The notes under the pieces: generated by a model
The model's database searches: none
What the model saw: only the letters and a program-made list of their open reading frames with translations
What the model was told of the DNA's origin: nothing
Program-made: the position numbers and the translations under genes
Assembly (NCBI RefSeq): GCF_001039355.2
Contig: NW_019775669.1
Span: 809,545-873,544 of the forward strand
Source: Lingula anatina
Lineage: Eukaryota > Brachiopoda > Lingulata > Lingulida > Lingulidae
Direction: 5' to 3'
Length of the DNA: 64,000 nt
Shown here: piece by piece, positions 20,001-34,600 of the stretch
How the letters are laid out: each line of letters begins with the position of its first letter
How positions within the stretch are numbered: the first letter of the stretch is position 1

Positions 20001-21931
20001 AGCAGTCTTGAAAATATGCCAGGTGCAATATATCAAACAAATATCATGTTGAATTATCCAGTAATAAGAGATAAAAATAGCTATAATAATTAAAAACATT
20101 TTTATTCAAATATACAATCTGCTGCTTACTGCCAATACATAAAATACCACAGTGAGTACTTGGTCGACCCCCTCCCTTCATCTCGACCCTAATAGCCTTG
20201 TGTACTAAAACAGATTTTCACCAAGAAATAAATCACAATAATCACTTGCATAACCCTCCATCAATGTCACAGAGAGTCTGTAACTGGGAACCCTGTATTG
20301 CTGCGCTGCATGTTCTGTAGTGCTCCTGGAAAGTTGCAAACAACTCGCCATGCCGTGTAGCTTCCTCTGTCCCTTAAAAGGAGATTCAGACATGAATGCC
20401 TGATTAATCATAAACACTGCCATTTTTTAACATTGTCAGAGGATCACCTTCTTAAATAGATGTGTAGTTTATATGTCTTCAAGCGGCAGTGTTGCAACTA
20501 TAGTAGATTAAATACATTATAACTTACTGACTAGAAAAGTAAATCACAAAATGGCTTAAAATGTCCATAAAGTTGCATACCTTTTAATGATATGTATTAC
20601 ACAAAATGACCTCATGTTGAATTTGAGCATTAAACATTAGACACATCTGCATGGTCTTACTTCCCCACCTCTTATATAAATTGCATGTTACCAGTTTTAA
20701 TCAAAAGCAGTGAAAATCTTTTCTAAAAACACTACATATTACACTGCAAATATTATATCTATGTACTTGCAGTTTGAGTTATGTGTTTGACAATAAGATA
20801 AGCTATCTAGATACAATATGAATCTTGAATGTACGTCAAGATATTAAAAGCCGATATATTTTTAAATTAAAGAAAATCATTTATCATTTCTACTTTGCAC
20901 TCTCAGATGGTCAAGGATAAATGTTGACAGAGCACCATGACGCATAAATTATAAGATAAAAATCTACATAAATCATTTTCCAGCATACTCAACATACATA
21001 AGCTGAAAATGCCATTGGTTGCCGGTTCTTTACTGTGCTGAACCCTCTGAAATAATGTACTTCATGCAAAAAAAAGAGGCATCAATTAAATAAAAAGTAC
21101 CAGCATTTAACTTGCTTCCATAATGCAAAATATTTCTGTCTGGCAATATGACAACAAATGAGGGCACTCTAGGAAGTGGAAATGCTTTAGAGGAATGGCA
21201 GGGGCAGTGTGCACACCCTCCTTAATTTTAATGACATACACAATGTGCCAACAAAACCATTATATACAAGGTCAACACAGTACTACTGAGATACTCTCAC
21301 TTTATATCATTAGAATAGTCCAGATGCAAGTAACCCCACAGAGGTAGTTTTAAAATCATATCAGTAACTGCCCTCTATTCCAGCAAAAGAATACTGTTTA
21401 ATTATTAATACATAAATAAAACAAATTATTCAAAAGTTATGAAAAGTAAAACTGGTGTGTGAGTGTGACTAAAAATGCACCAGTTTCAGAGATTAATGGA
21501 AACTTGAAATACGAAACCTGAAGTATAAAATACTGAAGTAAGATGCTTTAGATTTGTAAGTTATTACCTTTATGCCAGCTAAACTACATGTAAGTTATTG
21601 CAAAGGTAAAAAAAAAAATATGTGTATGCGGGGCAGAGGGAAGTTACTGTTATGACTTTGAAACTCAGTGTGTGATTTCAGGACTAAAAAAGGGAAAATG
21701 ATCAAAAATGTGAACATCATACCAAGTTTATGCCAGGCTGTATATGTGACAAAGGGAGGATTTTTAATTAAAATCCTGTCTTGATGCAAGGTGCGTGATG
21801 CATTTTGAAAATCTCAAGCAACACTGCAATCAAAGCATTTCTTCCTTGAGGCACCAAGCTAAATTATACAATAATTACAAAAACACAATGTGAACAGTGT
21901 CCAGTCATTTATGCATGCTATTTGGATAATT
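17011..21931. other. intergenic region without a recognised gene
   Basis: The left half (about 17.2-19.2 kb) is visibly richer in CpG than the surroundings, for example around 17350-17400 and 18590-18630, and could hold regulatory DNA or an exon of an unrecognised RNA. The longest plus-strand frame, 17583-18029 (148 codons), shows no family resemblance and no clear splice context. The stretch 19500-19560 is an A-rich taaa-type simple repeat. From about 19.6 kb onward the DNA is ordinary AT-rich sequence. No tRNA or rRNA was found. Confidence 0.4.
17101..17108 (+). promoter_or_regulatory. TATA-box-like element facing right
   Basis: The octamer tatataag sits in CpG-richer DNA about 100 bp beyond the SMUG1 CRE and would direct a plus-strand transcript starting near 17130. 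I found no recognisable coding sequence downstream on the plus strand, so a non-coding or divergent transcript is the most that can be proposed. Confidence 0.25.
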
Positions 21932-22652
21932 TTTATTTTTTATATGAGAAACTTCTCTCCCTTATCAATGAAAGAACTAACTCCTAGTGAGTTGGCACGG
22001 CTTGATAAAGCAGCTGCTACTCAACAAGCTAAAAGTGCAGGACAAAATTGAGCAGTAACCCTGACAAGGAGAATTAACTCCTTCAGGGTAAATAGGGAGG
22101 GCTAAGGGCAGACTTCTCATAACACTGAAACAGAGACACATTAGGACTGTAACCTCTATGTCACAAGCACATACTAGTCTGGAAAGATAAACCTCCATGC
22201 TGCCCGCCTCTATAACGCCTATATAACGCCCACTGAACATTTGGCACAAGCTGATCACATTCGTCATTGCAAGGACACCCAAATGACTTCTAATTGCACA
22301 CAAACAGTGGGACAGAACCCCCAGACAGGAGGTTAACCATTTCTGCACCATTGACCAACTTCAAACATGTTATTTTTTTCTTTTTCCACAGAATCCAGTA
22401 ATTAGAGCAATTGCCAGACATGTAACATTCAGCTCAGTTTGCTGCTAAATGAGATTTGGCATTCCAGAGAGTTCATTGTTTTCTCTTGTCGAACACCTGG
22501 TGAGGTATATATTACATGGTTCTATAAAAATACCGCTTTGTTAACAATAAATAAATATGCATGACTTGATATGACGTGATGTGATGCATCAATATGGATT
22601 CCATAATTTCATGGCATAAAATGAATTTCAGTTATCTACAATATACCTAACG
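21932..22652 (-). terminator. probable CHSY 3' UTR and poly(A) signal
   Basis: A minus-strand AATAAA (tttatt on the plus strand at 21932-21937) is the first good poly(A) signal I see downstream of the CHSY stop codon at 22653, implying a 3' UTR of about 0.7 kb. Another minus-strand signal at about 20.1 kb could give a longer form. Confidence 0.4.
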
Positions 22653-25600
22653 TTATCTCTTTTCTTCTATATTGTCATTATCACTATCATTATCCTCTTT
22701 AGGGTTTCTATGAAAAATGTCTGGAATATTGTACACCATTTCCGACAGCTTCCATACAGGTGCAAAACTAGCTGCTTTTGAGCCAAGGCACATCTGGTAC
22801 TGTGCAGCATCAAGGTTGGGATCACAGTGAATTGGATGGAAAATGTGGACTAGACCCAAATCAACTGACCTGAATATTGTCAAATTGCTTAGTGTGACAA
22901 ATTTGGTGAACAAATCCACATCTTCTTTTCCCCAGCCCTGAATGGTGGTGTCAAAACCACCAACTTTCATAAAATCACTTTTATAAGCACTAACAATGCC
23001 ATAGCCAAATTGTCTCCAGTACCCTATGTTTTCGGTAAATACAAATGGAATATTAGGGCAGGGATTTTGATTGCAGACCATCGCTGGATCGTACTGACTG
23101 AAAACAACAGGGAAGTAAACTTGCTGCCCACGGATTGTGTTCGAGCGTATCCTCTGCAGAGCATCGTTGTTGAACGTTATGTCTACATCCACAAAGAAAA
23201 GCAAAGTCCTGGAATCAAACATTGCTGATCCTTGTTGGAGAGCTACACCTCTTGAGAAAATGCCTTCATTATGAATAACCCTAAGATCGTATGAAGGGTA
23301 TTTGTCTTTGAGTTTCTGAACAATATCATCAACTTCATGTCTTGCATCATTCTCAGTGGCACTGGGAAAATTAATCACTACCAATTTGACATCTTCATGT
23401 AATTCTAAGCATACTTTTTCAAAGTTGTGCATGAATTGTTGCAAGATGTTTAATCTTCCTGACAATGGAAGAATAAAATGGATGGTTTTGCCTTGAGATG
23501 AATGTTTAAGGTCTACATTTTCTACATTACCATTAGAAAAATATGATAATTTATTAAATTGGTCATGGACTAGTTGAAGAAGGTTGGGTGTTTCTGGGGA
23601 TGGAATATGTGTGGGGTCAATCGGTTTGTTCCATGCGTCTTCCCGGAATTCCGTCTCTGCAAACTGTTGCTGTAGATAAGCATGCCTTCTTACTGGTACA
23701 GTCATCCTTCTGCCTTTATGCTTACGATATGTCAGCAAGAGATCTAACACATACTCAGCACCATGTAAGGGGTTAATCCTTGTGTAGCCATACAAGATCT
23801 CCTTGAAGTCTATAGTTCTTCCTCGTTGGCGGGCATTTTTGTTAATCATTTGCATCATTTGCATAAGTATATCCTGAAGTCCTATACGCAAGGCTCCCCC
23901 TACATTAACTTTGGGGTTTACCATATAATGCGAGTGTAAGTGATTCCCATACGTGTTAACACTCCTGGTAAGAAATTCCCAAACGGGAACTTCATCCCCA
24001 CAATTTGGCACAAACTTGGTGAGTGAAGGTGGAAGTGCATATTTGTTATCATCAATATGGTCATGAGCCAGCACCGGGTGTATGAGTTCAGACATACGTC
24101 TTTCCTCTTGGTGCAGGAACAGGATCTTATGCCTGAGATCAGTAGATTTTCTGGCCTGTAGGAAATTGTGTAAACGGTACAAATATGGTGGCTGCTTGAG
24201 AGGATGGAGAGTGATGGCACGGTGGATGTCCTTAGTATTCAAGGAATTGGTGTATGGTCTGCTCTCTTCTTCATAGTTTTGGTAAAATAAACTCTGCATC
24301 TGCAAAATCATTAAAAAAAGAAGTTACAAAAAGTGTAGGGTATAATCTATAAAGGGTGACTGTTAGGCCCATTTCATTAATGGAGAAAATGTACATAGCA
24401 TACACTGTGGTAAAAAGCCTTAAATTTTTATCCATTAATTAATTAATAAAGAAATAATATTATTAAAAATTCAAATACGGCCTCAAGTCCTGTTTCAATA
24501 GCTAGTCCATAGAAAACATGTAAAATTTCAGTAGCCAATTACTTAATAATAAAAAAAAATAAATTAATTAAAAAAATAATAATAATATTGATTTCTCATA
24601 TAGCACATTCCATTTTCTTACATAATTAATACCTATTAAAAGATGAGTTTTAAGAGAGACCTAAAAACTGTCATAATGACTTTCCATTCTCAGATCACAA
24701 TTCCAGAACACAAACAATAAAACCCCCGTCTCCATAAAATTTAAGAATAAAGTTACTCGGAATAGAATAATTAAGAAAGTCAAAGTTAAGCAAAAAAGTT
24801 TGTTTACTTATTGGACACATTGCTGCACTTGGTGGCCATTCAAGTATAAGGAAGTGCTCAGCAAATAAATGCCATGTATGCATTGCCCACCCTAATTGTT
24901 AACACATAAAGATATCAATGATGCACATGATAACCCATGTCCTGGCTCCATCACTGTGTACATGAATACACTGACATAAACACTAAGATAATAATGTATC
25001 GGAATAAAGTAGCTTGTCTGGAACGATGTCACTTTTTTCTCACCACTGCAAATAATTAACAATATGATCACCTCTTATTTCATAATTTATACTGACACTA
25101 ACCCTGACTTCTATGACCAATGCACAAATTTCACTTTTTTTTATTAACAGAAAGAAATCTGATAAGTGTAATATGTACTGAGTGGGAGAGTTCGTACTTA
25201 TTACAACCTTATTAATACATACCGAAACACTGGGTTAAGACGAATTCAGACACATGAATCATGTTACGAACTAATAAGTCATTACTGTCAATGCGCCTGT
25301 TGGTTCCATTCCTAAATGTGGGAAAAAAAGCACCCACAGGATGCTTGTTGGTACAGCATAGACACATTAATCATTGAGATACAATGTGCTAATCAACAAG
25401 ATTAGATAATTGGAAACACACTCTTAGGCTTCATTTTCAGTCAAACTGTGAAAGGTTAACGGAGTGCCTCCTACCTTAAACAGACTACAGTAACTACCTG
25501 AACTTTTCAGTGGTGGAAAATTGTGAATTTTAGAGCTACTGTATTTTTAGGTCATAATTTCTTAAAATTAGGACATTATCCTATTAAGTGGTAGCGACAA

Positions 25601-28600
25601 AATTAAAAAGCAGGCTACTCTCTTTATGTATATAGTACTATTCTATGCAGTAACAGCACCACAAACGCTAGATTGAAAAAATAGTTTTTGTGATTATAAA
25701 ATTTTGTATTTGAAAGTTTGATAATTATTGCCCATTGAAAAGATCAAGTAGTTACGGTACATAATCATGATTGTCCTATATGTCTCATCCACTGTCACAG
25801 TGATCCTGATATGATGGATAGATTAATGTGTTAGATTGGCTTTTCTCTGGTTAGATATTATAAGTTAGCTGTCTTTTAAACTCATAAAATTAAGACATTA
25901 CGACATGATTTGGAATATACCCTAGTAACGAACATCAGGTACACCTAAATATGTGTCATAAAAATGTCACTTATTATAAATAGAAAGCTGAAGAGACTAC
26001 TGATAAAAACCCAAAAACTTACTGTGAGACCCACCTGGCTTTTTTGACTTATAATCAAGTAAAGATACAATTTTATAGTCAGTATAAGATAAAAGTAGAA
26101 ACACCTCTTAGAAATAACTTCCGTGTCCAACTACAAATCCCTAATAAGTTCTAGCACATTTATTGTTGTACATGGTCGGTACAGCTATAATCATGAACCT
26201 CAGCAATCTCAATTAAATTATTTAGTTAATAGAATTGTGAGAAAAATGAGTTTATCTTCATGATATAAAAATTACTAAAAGCTTTAAAGAATGTCAGGTA
26301 TAATCATCTCTTATTTGAGATGAGCAAAAGTAATGTTTCAGATTTTGGACAACTAGGCAATTATCTAATGCTTGCCTGATGTTTCATTTATGCAAATATA
26401 TTAAATCAATCTATTCTGTCCAGGGGTTATACAGACCAATTGTCAGATATGCACTATGAACTAGACATATATACATCTCTTGCATGCATACCAATGATAT
26501 CTTTTTCACCATACTGAGATGACTTTCCATCCAATATATTAATAAAACCAAGGACTTTTTGCACATCTGTATTATTTCAGATTGTGTTCAACAAAACACT
26601 TTGTTCTCAAAACAATTTTTTTCTTTTATGTAGATAAATAAGATGTAGATAAAAAAATGTCTGAGACAAATAAGTAGTTTTTCAACCAGGATGGATGGTT
26701 GTGCTTATGTTTGCAACCCAGTAATTATATATCCTCCCTATAGATTCTGATCTGCATAAATTTAATTGTCAAATTTTGATTGAGATGATCACCACTGATA
26801 TGTCTATTTGTGAGACACTTAAGGCCCCATTCCCATAGATAGCATCAGTCTAGATGTGGATCAATCCAACTCCATGGGGACTATCATTGAATGCAATCAG
26901 TTGAATAGATTAACATGCCTCCTCTTGGCGTTAGGTAGAAGACAGAAAAGCAGGCAATTAAGGGCAGAAGTAGTAAAACGATTAAAGGCATAGAAATAAT
27001 GCCCTGTGCTTATAAATTTTTATAAAAAGATAGAGCAATCTTCCCAAAAGGCCAATTACAGACATCGATTAAGTGCAGTGTCCAATGGATGACGCTGTGG
27101 CGCCATTTTGCGGAAAAAATGCCGCGCTCAATCTGGGGATTTTTTCTTTAACCAAGATAGCTATTCAAGTGATTTAAACGGCATCATAAAGCTGGGTGAA
27201 AGCACTACAAAAGGGTGCCAGGGAATCGTTTTTAACTATTTAATTTTGATTTTATCGTCTTTTAAGTTAAATTATCCCATATTTCAATGGGTAATTCACT
27301 TCAAAAAACGATAACTTTCAAACTAACAATTTCCACCAACATCCCTGATATGTGCTTATAGTCCACGTTTTCACCAACAATTAGTGCAATTTTCGTAACG
27401 ATTGGTTGCTAAGATAGGGAGATATACCTGAAACTGATTCACTTATCTCTTCAATCTGGAAAGCTGTTAAAACAGCCAAAAACATTCACAGGCTGGTTAA
27501 CAGAGCTTATTAGTCAAATGCTTAGCTGAAAATTGTACCTGTTATTAGTTATATGATCAGATGGAACCATTGCTCATTATCATCTAAAAATATTTTGTTT
27601 GGGTGCTTTGAAATGCCAGAAAATCGTGCTTTTGTAACATTTTCCAATCAAGTGTTATATTTGTAAGTGCAGAGGGCCCTAGCCTAGTGATGTCAAGTAG
27701 GGTGTCAAGGATATGTAGAAGGAAGCACTAACAAAGACGATTACGTGTAACCACAATTAAGAGGTGGGAAGTTTCAATGGGTCTTCCTCTGCAATCGAGC
27801 AATTTTACCTGGGAGCTTCCTTCTCTGCGGTATCTCTCGAAATGTCAGCTAAGATAAAGGGGAGACGCTCAGCCGCACAAGAATCAGCAGTAAAAGTGGC
27901 TGAGAGAAGGCTTTTGAATTAAATGACAGAGTGTGGTTTAGTTTTGAAACCACGTATGTGTTGATTGTACACGTAATCGGCTTATAATTCATTTCCTTTG
28001 CTCTGCCCTGTAATGGCAACTGCCCTTACCAACAGAGGTGTGGCTTAGTTGTCAGTCTGACTGGGGCGCATGCCAGTTGAAAAACTCATCAAAAGACACA
28101 TTTTGCTGTGCAAATTAAAAAAAATTATTACGTTCAACATTAGATACTTTTTTGATTAATATAAACACATGAAATATAAATATTAATATAAACACAAAAA
28201 ACTTAAAAACATGATTTTAAGCCTAGTTTACCCTACTACTAGCCTTTAACCAGTACATAAGAAACAAGAAGAGGAATGTCATTCAGTTAAGCTGATTGCA
28301 CTCAGCAAGAGTCCCCACAGAGTTGGATCAATCCATGCAGACCAATGGTGTCTATGGGAATGAGGTCTAAGACACGTGATGTAGTCTCCTCAAATCAAAC
28401 AAGGGGGTATTGTCTAGATGTCACAGCACTCTGGGGCCTGTTATCAAAATTACTTGTGTTGGAATTTTATCTCAACTTTGAAACCAAGTTAATGTTTTGT
28501 GAAAAATATTATTAGATTTATTTTGACCTATGATAAATCTGTAGAAACCTATCTGCATGCAAATTTCAAGCCTGTGGCTAATGTTTTAGATCTACAACTG

Positions 28601-31600
28601 GTTTATTTTAGTGAACCAAGTCTAAAAATGAATCTAATATCAAAGTAGACACAAGTTCCATTGTTAAATGAAGCCTCAGTATGCCTTTCACTTAAGTCAT
28701 TATCTGGGTCTACATCCAAAGCTGACCTGAAACAATCTTATTTTCCTACTTTGTCCATATCCATATTCTGTCCATAAATCATTTTCCTGGTGTGTGGAAG
28801 TTGCTACTCAACAAAATAGATAATGCATTAGAAAGAGTTATTAATGTCCAATGCTTATGCATAAATTTAGACAATTTTTCTATTGTTCTATTTGTCATTA
28901 ATTTAAAAGATAAGCTGTAATGACAAAACAGATAAAAAATGGAAGACTCTATTTGTAGTCACATAATTTTACCTTCCTTACCTGGATCCAACATTTGCTT
29001 AGCTCTCTTTCTTTGTAATTCAATGCAAGTTTCATGTGACACATCCACACTAATAGAAACAAGTTTATGAATTATGAGTACACACTTCAGTTCATGAATT
29101 TCAACACTATCGAATGAAACAGCCAGAACAGAGGATGAGTTGCAGGATTCACTTTATTCGCTTATGCAGAGACTTATACACTACAATTTTCTTCGGAATC
29201 CTTCAAGACAGACCAAAGTCAAGAAAAATAAAATCAAGGTATGTTTTGTAGGATTTGGAGAAGACTTGGGTCAGAAAAAAATGACAGACTAGCAAGAGTG
29301 CAGTACTACAACACTGAATAAAGGCCGACAGAATCTTTCCATGGATTATTTTTTAGTTGTTTCTCTGGTTCTTTAGAATTTCAGTTTATTGCACAGCAGT
29401 GTGAATTCATCATGTTTTGCATGTCACTTCTGAATTGCTTTCTAAGAGGACATTCTAAGAGCATTGGGTATCACCCTTACCGCCGAAAAGTTAACCCCAC
29501 CTCATGCAGATTCTCACACATTTTCTAACCTTGTAATAAGTCATGGTTGATTTCCATTGAGAAGTATTTGGAGAAAAAGTTCAAGTTAATATTATTACCA
29601 TTATTATGTGGTACCTAAAACGGTTGTTTCCATTCAAAAACTGAAAAAGAAAATATAGCTTCTTACCAAACAGGTTCCATCCTAGCATAGTCAACCTCCA
29701 GGTAAAAGCCCTTGTATTTAAATACAAGTTTTTACAGCAGCTGTGACACAGAGTTTGGCAATACCTCAATTCATTTATGCCAAAAAAATCATAATTCATT
29801 CTGTACCATTCATCTTTTTCTTTTTTATTAGGGAATTCATTTTTAGAAATTCTTGGCATTTGCAGCTAATTCTCACATCTAGGTACCAGTAGTTGTGTTA
29901 TCATTCTTGGCTCCAGCATAGCTAAGGACAGTGTGTTCTTATGGATAATACACTATACTGATGCATGAATTTGGCAACAAGAAGAGCAGCTATGAAAACA
30001 GCTGTAAACTAGGACATTCCTAATTGTTTACCCATCATTGTTTTCTGAGGGGACCCAAGACTGACTCCACAGTCATCACTTTAGAACTCTGTCTCAGAAA
30101 TTTCTACAGGGTCCACTCAAAGAGGGGTGGCAAAGATGAAAAAACATTTTGAAGAATTCAGCTTATGCTTATATAAAAAAAAAATGTAAGTCAGTTGAAT
30201 GGGCAGGAATATTGACAGGTTAAGTGAGTAAGAAAAAAATTAACATTTATAACAGGAACATTTGTTTCAGCTTCCCGCACAATTTGTCATCTTGACCTTG
30301 GCAAAAAAATACATGCTAATATGTATTCATATATTATGTAAATGTAAAGAATTTTAAACAGTGAATGCATATACTCCATTGATAAAAAACCTGCAATACA
30401 ACAAAAATCAGGACAAAACGTTAATTGTTTTTACAAATACTTTTACTGCTATGTATAAGGCAAGTCATTTCAACCTTCTTCAAAGGGCCTAAAAAACATG
30501 ATAGACTCATTATTAAAGAACATGTTTCTGTTTAGTCCCTTAAGAAATGATCCATTTTCCCATCGTTACATAAAAGACAATTAAAACCCCATTTTCATCA
30601 ATATATTATGTCTAATATATATATAACCTTGTGAAAAATTGTTTGAAAAGTGATCATGCAGGCGTACACCTGAGAAAGACCTTAAATAACACAACCTTTT
30701 CAGGGCATTACACATAATCAAAATCAAAATGTTGATGCAATGGTGCTGGGAAACACTGGATGAGCTCCCAACAAAAACAAATGCATAACTATTGCCTAAG
30801 GCCATACTTTGTAAATATTATCTCTACAACTCCTAGATATCTAACATCAGATGGGAATTCACTGCCTCAAAGGCTGCAGCTGGTACTCATCATAGGGATG
30901 TATTGTTCGTCTGGAACTTAGAGTTGGGAGGCCATTCATTTTTAAGAAGAAAATGAATTTGAAAATGTCAATCATAATTAGAAACAGGAAAAGCCATTTT
31001 TCATTCATTCTTTCTTTTTATTATTACTAAAATGGAATAAATAATAACAATTAGCAGCTCATTTAGTTAGTATATTTTGTCTTTCACCTAACACTGCTGG
31101 TAAACCTATTCGGGGGCAAATGAGGGGAAATGAGAAGGGGGTGGGTGCTGTTATAGCTGGGTTAATAGTTACACAGAGGTCATTTCTCTCCACCCTGAGT
31201 TTCAGACTACTGTGTTGTGCCTTTTCTACACTTTTCATACAACCTTCCATGATGACATTTTTTAACCATTACTTGGATGTCTAACATTGCTCCTGTACCA
31301 TCTTACTGTCTTTCAGCCAGTCAGTCACTTTGGGACAGTTGCAGCAGACCGTAAAATTGATCCAGAAAAACAGTACAGAAGGCCTACTAGCCTCTAACTG
31401 GTAATTCATTCATAACGTGCAATTACTACATACCTCAAAGGGCATAAATGTGAAATTAAGAGACATTAACAACAATACGGTCCTTCTAATGCACGTACTA
31501 TAAATTCATACTATAGACTGTTCAACCAATCTTTTTTTTCACCTTATCCAGGCAACTCTTGATTGAAAATTCTTTTCTTTATATAAGCATCATACACTTT

Positions 31601-34600
31601 AAAGTTCCAATAAATATGACATGCAAGAATGTCACTGCTATGGCTTTCAAATACAGGGTAACTGTACTTGACAGTAAGAGCAAAACAAATAGGCTAACTG
31701 CAGTTTTGATACATTTCTGAGGCATTTTTTGCTAGAAAAAAGGAAGCACTGTGTCTGTGAAAGCTATTCACCACAAGCAGCACACTTTTCCCATCTGGAA
31801 TAATGTTATAAACTTAGAGGTTCAACAAATCTATATATACTCTTCAGCACATTTCAGAACCAATTTGCCAAGACTAAGTTGATAACAAATTCATTAAGAT
31901 ATATACCAGCATGCTGGATATTCAAACAGAACCATAGGAAAATGTAAAGAATAGTGTATTATAAAAAAATCATCGACTTAAAATAGGAACACCAACTGCA
32001 AATGAGATAAAACTAATCAAACTGGGCAAAGGCAAAATAGCTGCTTAACATTTTTCAGTGCCAGACAATTCACGAACGCTACAATGGCTTTATTTCTCAT
32101 GACAGAAAGGGGAAAATAGAGTTGTATCAAAACACTAGGCTGACCATACTTCTTCAGCTTAAAGGATAAATTTATATATATAGAAAATTGTAACCAAATA
32201 TTCTTTATTTTGTAAGTGAAAAAATGTAAATATAACCAAATGATTGATTATAGTTATCAAAAACTATAAACACATAAGTAAAAGAAAAATATCTTTATAG
32301 TTACTCGTGTTTGGTGGTCTGCTTTTTAGGAAGCACATTAAGTAGGAGCTATTGACTCTGGCACAAGGGCCATGTAACCCCTGTCAACAGATGGGACTTT
32401 GATAAGGAAGTGACAGAAGCAGCAGTCATCACATGTTAGTATCGCTGTAGAGTACTCTTGTCAGGGCAGAAGACTTGCTATGACATGTCACAAGAATGCT
32501 AAGCAGAGACCTAGCCATGCTTTCAAAAGATACATTCCTATAGGAATCATTCAACACATACATCAGTGAGTCTGTGTGTGTGTCATGCAGGGAAGGATGC
32601 CTCAGGGATACTATGGAAATGGCACCAGCAGGATCAGAGCAGTGAGCACACTTCGCATGTACAAACAAAGCAGGAAGCAGCAGTTAAAACCACTTAAAAA
32701 GTATTTTCCCCGTGTTCTGCACAGGATTTTAAAATGTCTAAATAAATAAATTGAAATATGAGGAAAAATTTATTGTTTTCATTAACTAGATTTATGATAA
32801 AAATTCCATCCAACTCCCAATGGGATTTGCTCTGTTTTCAGAGTGTCCTGAACGAGTGCAAGGGGCAAATAAGGTCCTGCTTGGTAGTGGTTATGATAGG
32901 AAGTTCAAGTGAGAGGAGCTGGACTGCAATGTGAGTTTACACAAATATTGTTTTCCACCACAGACAGAACCTTTGACCTTTTGACAAAAGCAGTTTTAAG
33001 ACTAAACCCCAATGAAGATGGTTTGTTTGTACCTAATTATCACTGAAAATAAAATTTAAACATAAAATGAGTAAATGTGATGTGTAACAACAGCCAACGG
33101 TAATGAACAGTTTGCATCCTGCTTTAAGTCCAAACTTGATTTTCTTTTTAAAAAAGTGCAAGATGAGGCCTTAGGGTGTACCGGTAGCTGCCAAACCACC
33201 CATAGGACTAAACAGACACCTTTTCACCAAGTCCTTCCCACTAAGTCAACACTGGCTTATTTACAATCACTAGCTGGCCAAAGCACCAAAAGCGTGTGCA
33301 TAATACCAAGATGTACATCATATACCACATCTTGTAACATTAAATCAGATGAAAGTTGGAAGCCATCTTAGACAGGCATTAAAGAAAATGAAGACCATAA
33401 CATTTTGCTGACAACATTCAAAATGGCCATGGTTTGTACCTGGAGAAAATATAATCAAAAATAAATGGCCTCTGACTAAGATGAATCTACTTCCTCTGTA
33501 AAAGTAAACTTTTGCACCTTAATGCGATGACAGGTTAAGCTATGTTGCTATGGTAACATGTATCATCCAACTACTGGAAAATATCTATGGTTGATTAATT
33601 GATCAAGGTAGAGAATTAATGGAGGTATTTTTATACAAATGCCAGGTTGCAAGTAACCAAGTCTTAAAGAGGAGATCAAGGTGTATTCTAGCCAGAATGT
33701 TCATGTTGTAGGTGGATTAGACCCTCTAAAATTATTAATAATTGAATTATCTTAAATTAACTGCAGCATTCTTCTCGGTATGTTTATGAGTGAACCAGTT
33801 TCTCTTGGGTCTAATTAATCACCAAATAATTTTCATGAATAGTTTTCTGTTAGAGGGAAGGGCACTAGTATATTATGAGATTGTTACAGAAGTCTTTTGA
33901 ACTCCTATATCTTTATCATACACACTCTACAGGAAACTATAATTGAATTACCATTTAATACAGACCACCCTCAGATGCCCTGTGTGCTTTAGTACGTAGT
34001 TTAAGGGTGTGTTCAGAATAGAAGTAATCATACTTGCAGGATTGATCTTACTCAGCAGGGATTCTTGCTAAAGCGCAATTAATGTAATCAGCTTGTCTGG
34101 CATGCCCTCTCACAAAACAACATGAACAACATCATGGACTACAAAGCCCCCCCCCTCCCCGGCTTCACCCAAGTAATATAAGTTATGAGGGGGTGTGCCA
34201 GACAATTAAGCTGATAATAACATTGACTGGGCCATAGTGAGATAGACCTGCAGGTACAAGAACTTCTATTCTGAACGCAGCCTAACAGTTTATCATTACA
34301 AAAGTTGAAGTTTTTCAAATGCTCTCACGTTTACTGTAAATCAGTGTCTGCTTCTTAGCACATACAGAAAGATACTTATTTGCAACTCAAGAGGTTCCAT
34401 ATTGCACTGTTGTTATATTGCCCAATTGTGTTATTGCTGCTATGTTTAAATGAAATATTGAATCTAGACAATGTTTTAAATAAAGTGATAATTTGGTTTT
34501 TGTATAGAACATTTTCCATCATGAAGCAGAAGGTGTATAGTTGAGTGGAATGTGTTGGTGTGGGGAGGGGGGGGAGGAGGTGAAATTGCACGTACTGTAA

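Noticed and set aside
22000-22350. Possible SINE in the CHSY 3' flank
   Set aside because: No Pol III promoter, tail or second copy in the window; left as UTR.
27108-27314. 68-codon plus-strand frame in the 1.55-kb element
   Set aside because: No transposase or known domain; short and of mixed composition.
32429-32668. 79-codon minus-strand frame in the CHSY intron
   Set aside because: No family resemblance, no splice context matching a neighbour, no compositional contrast with the intron.
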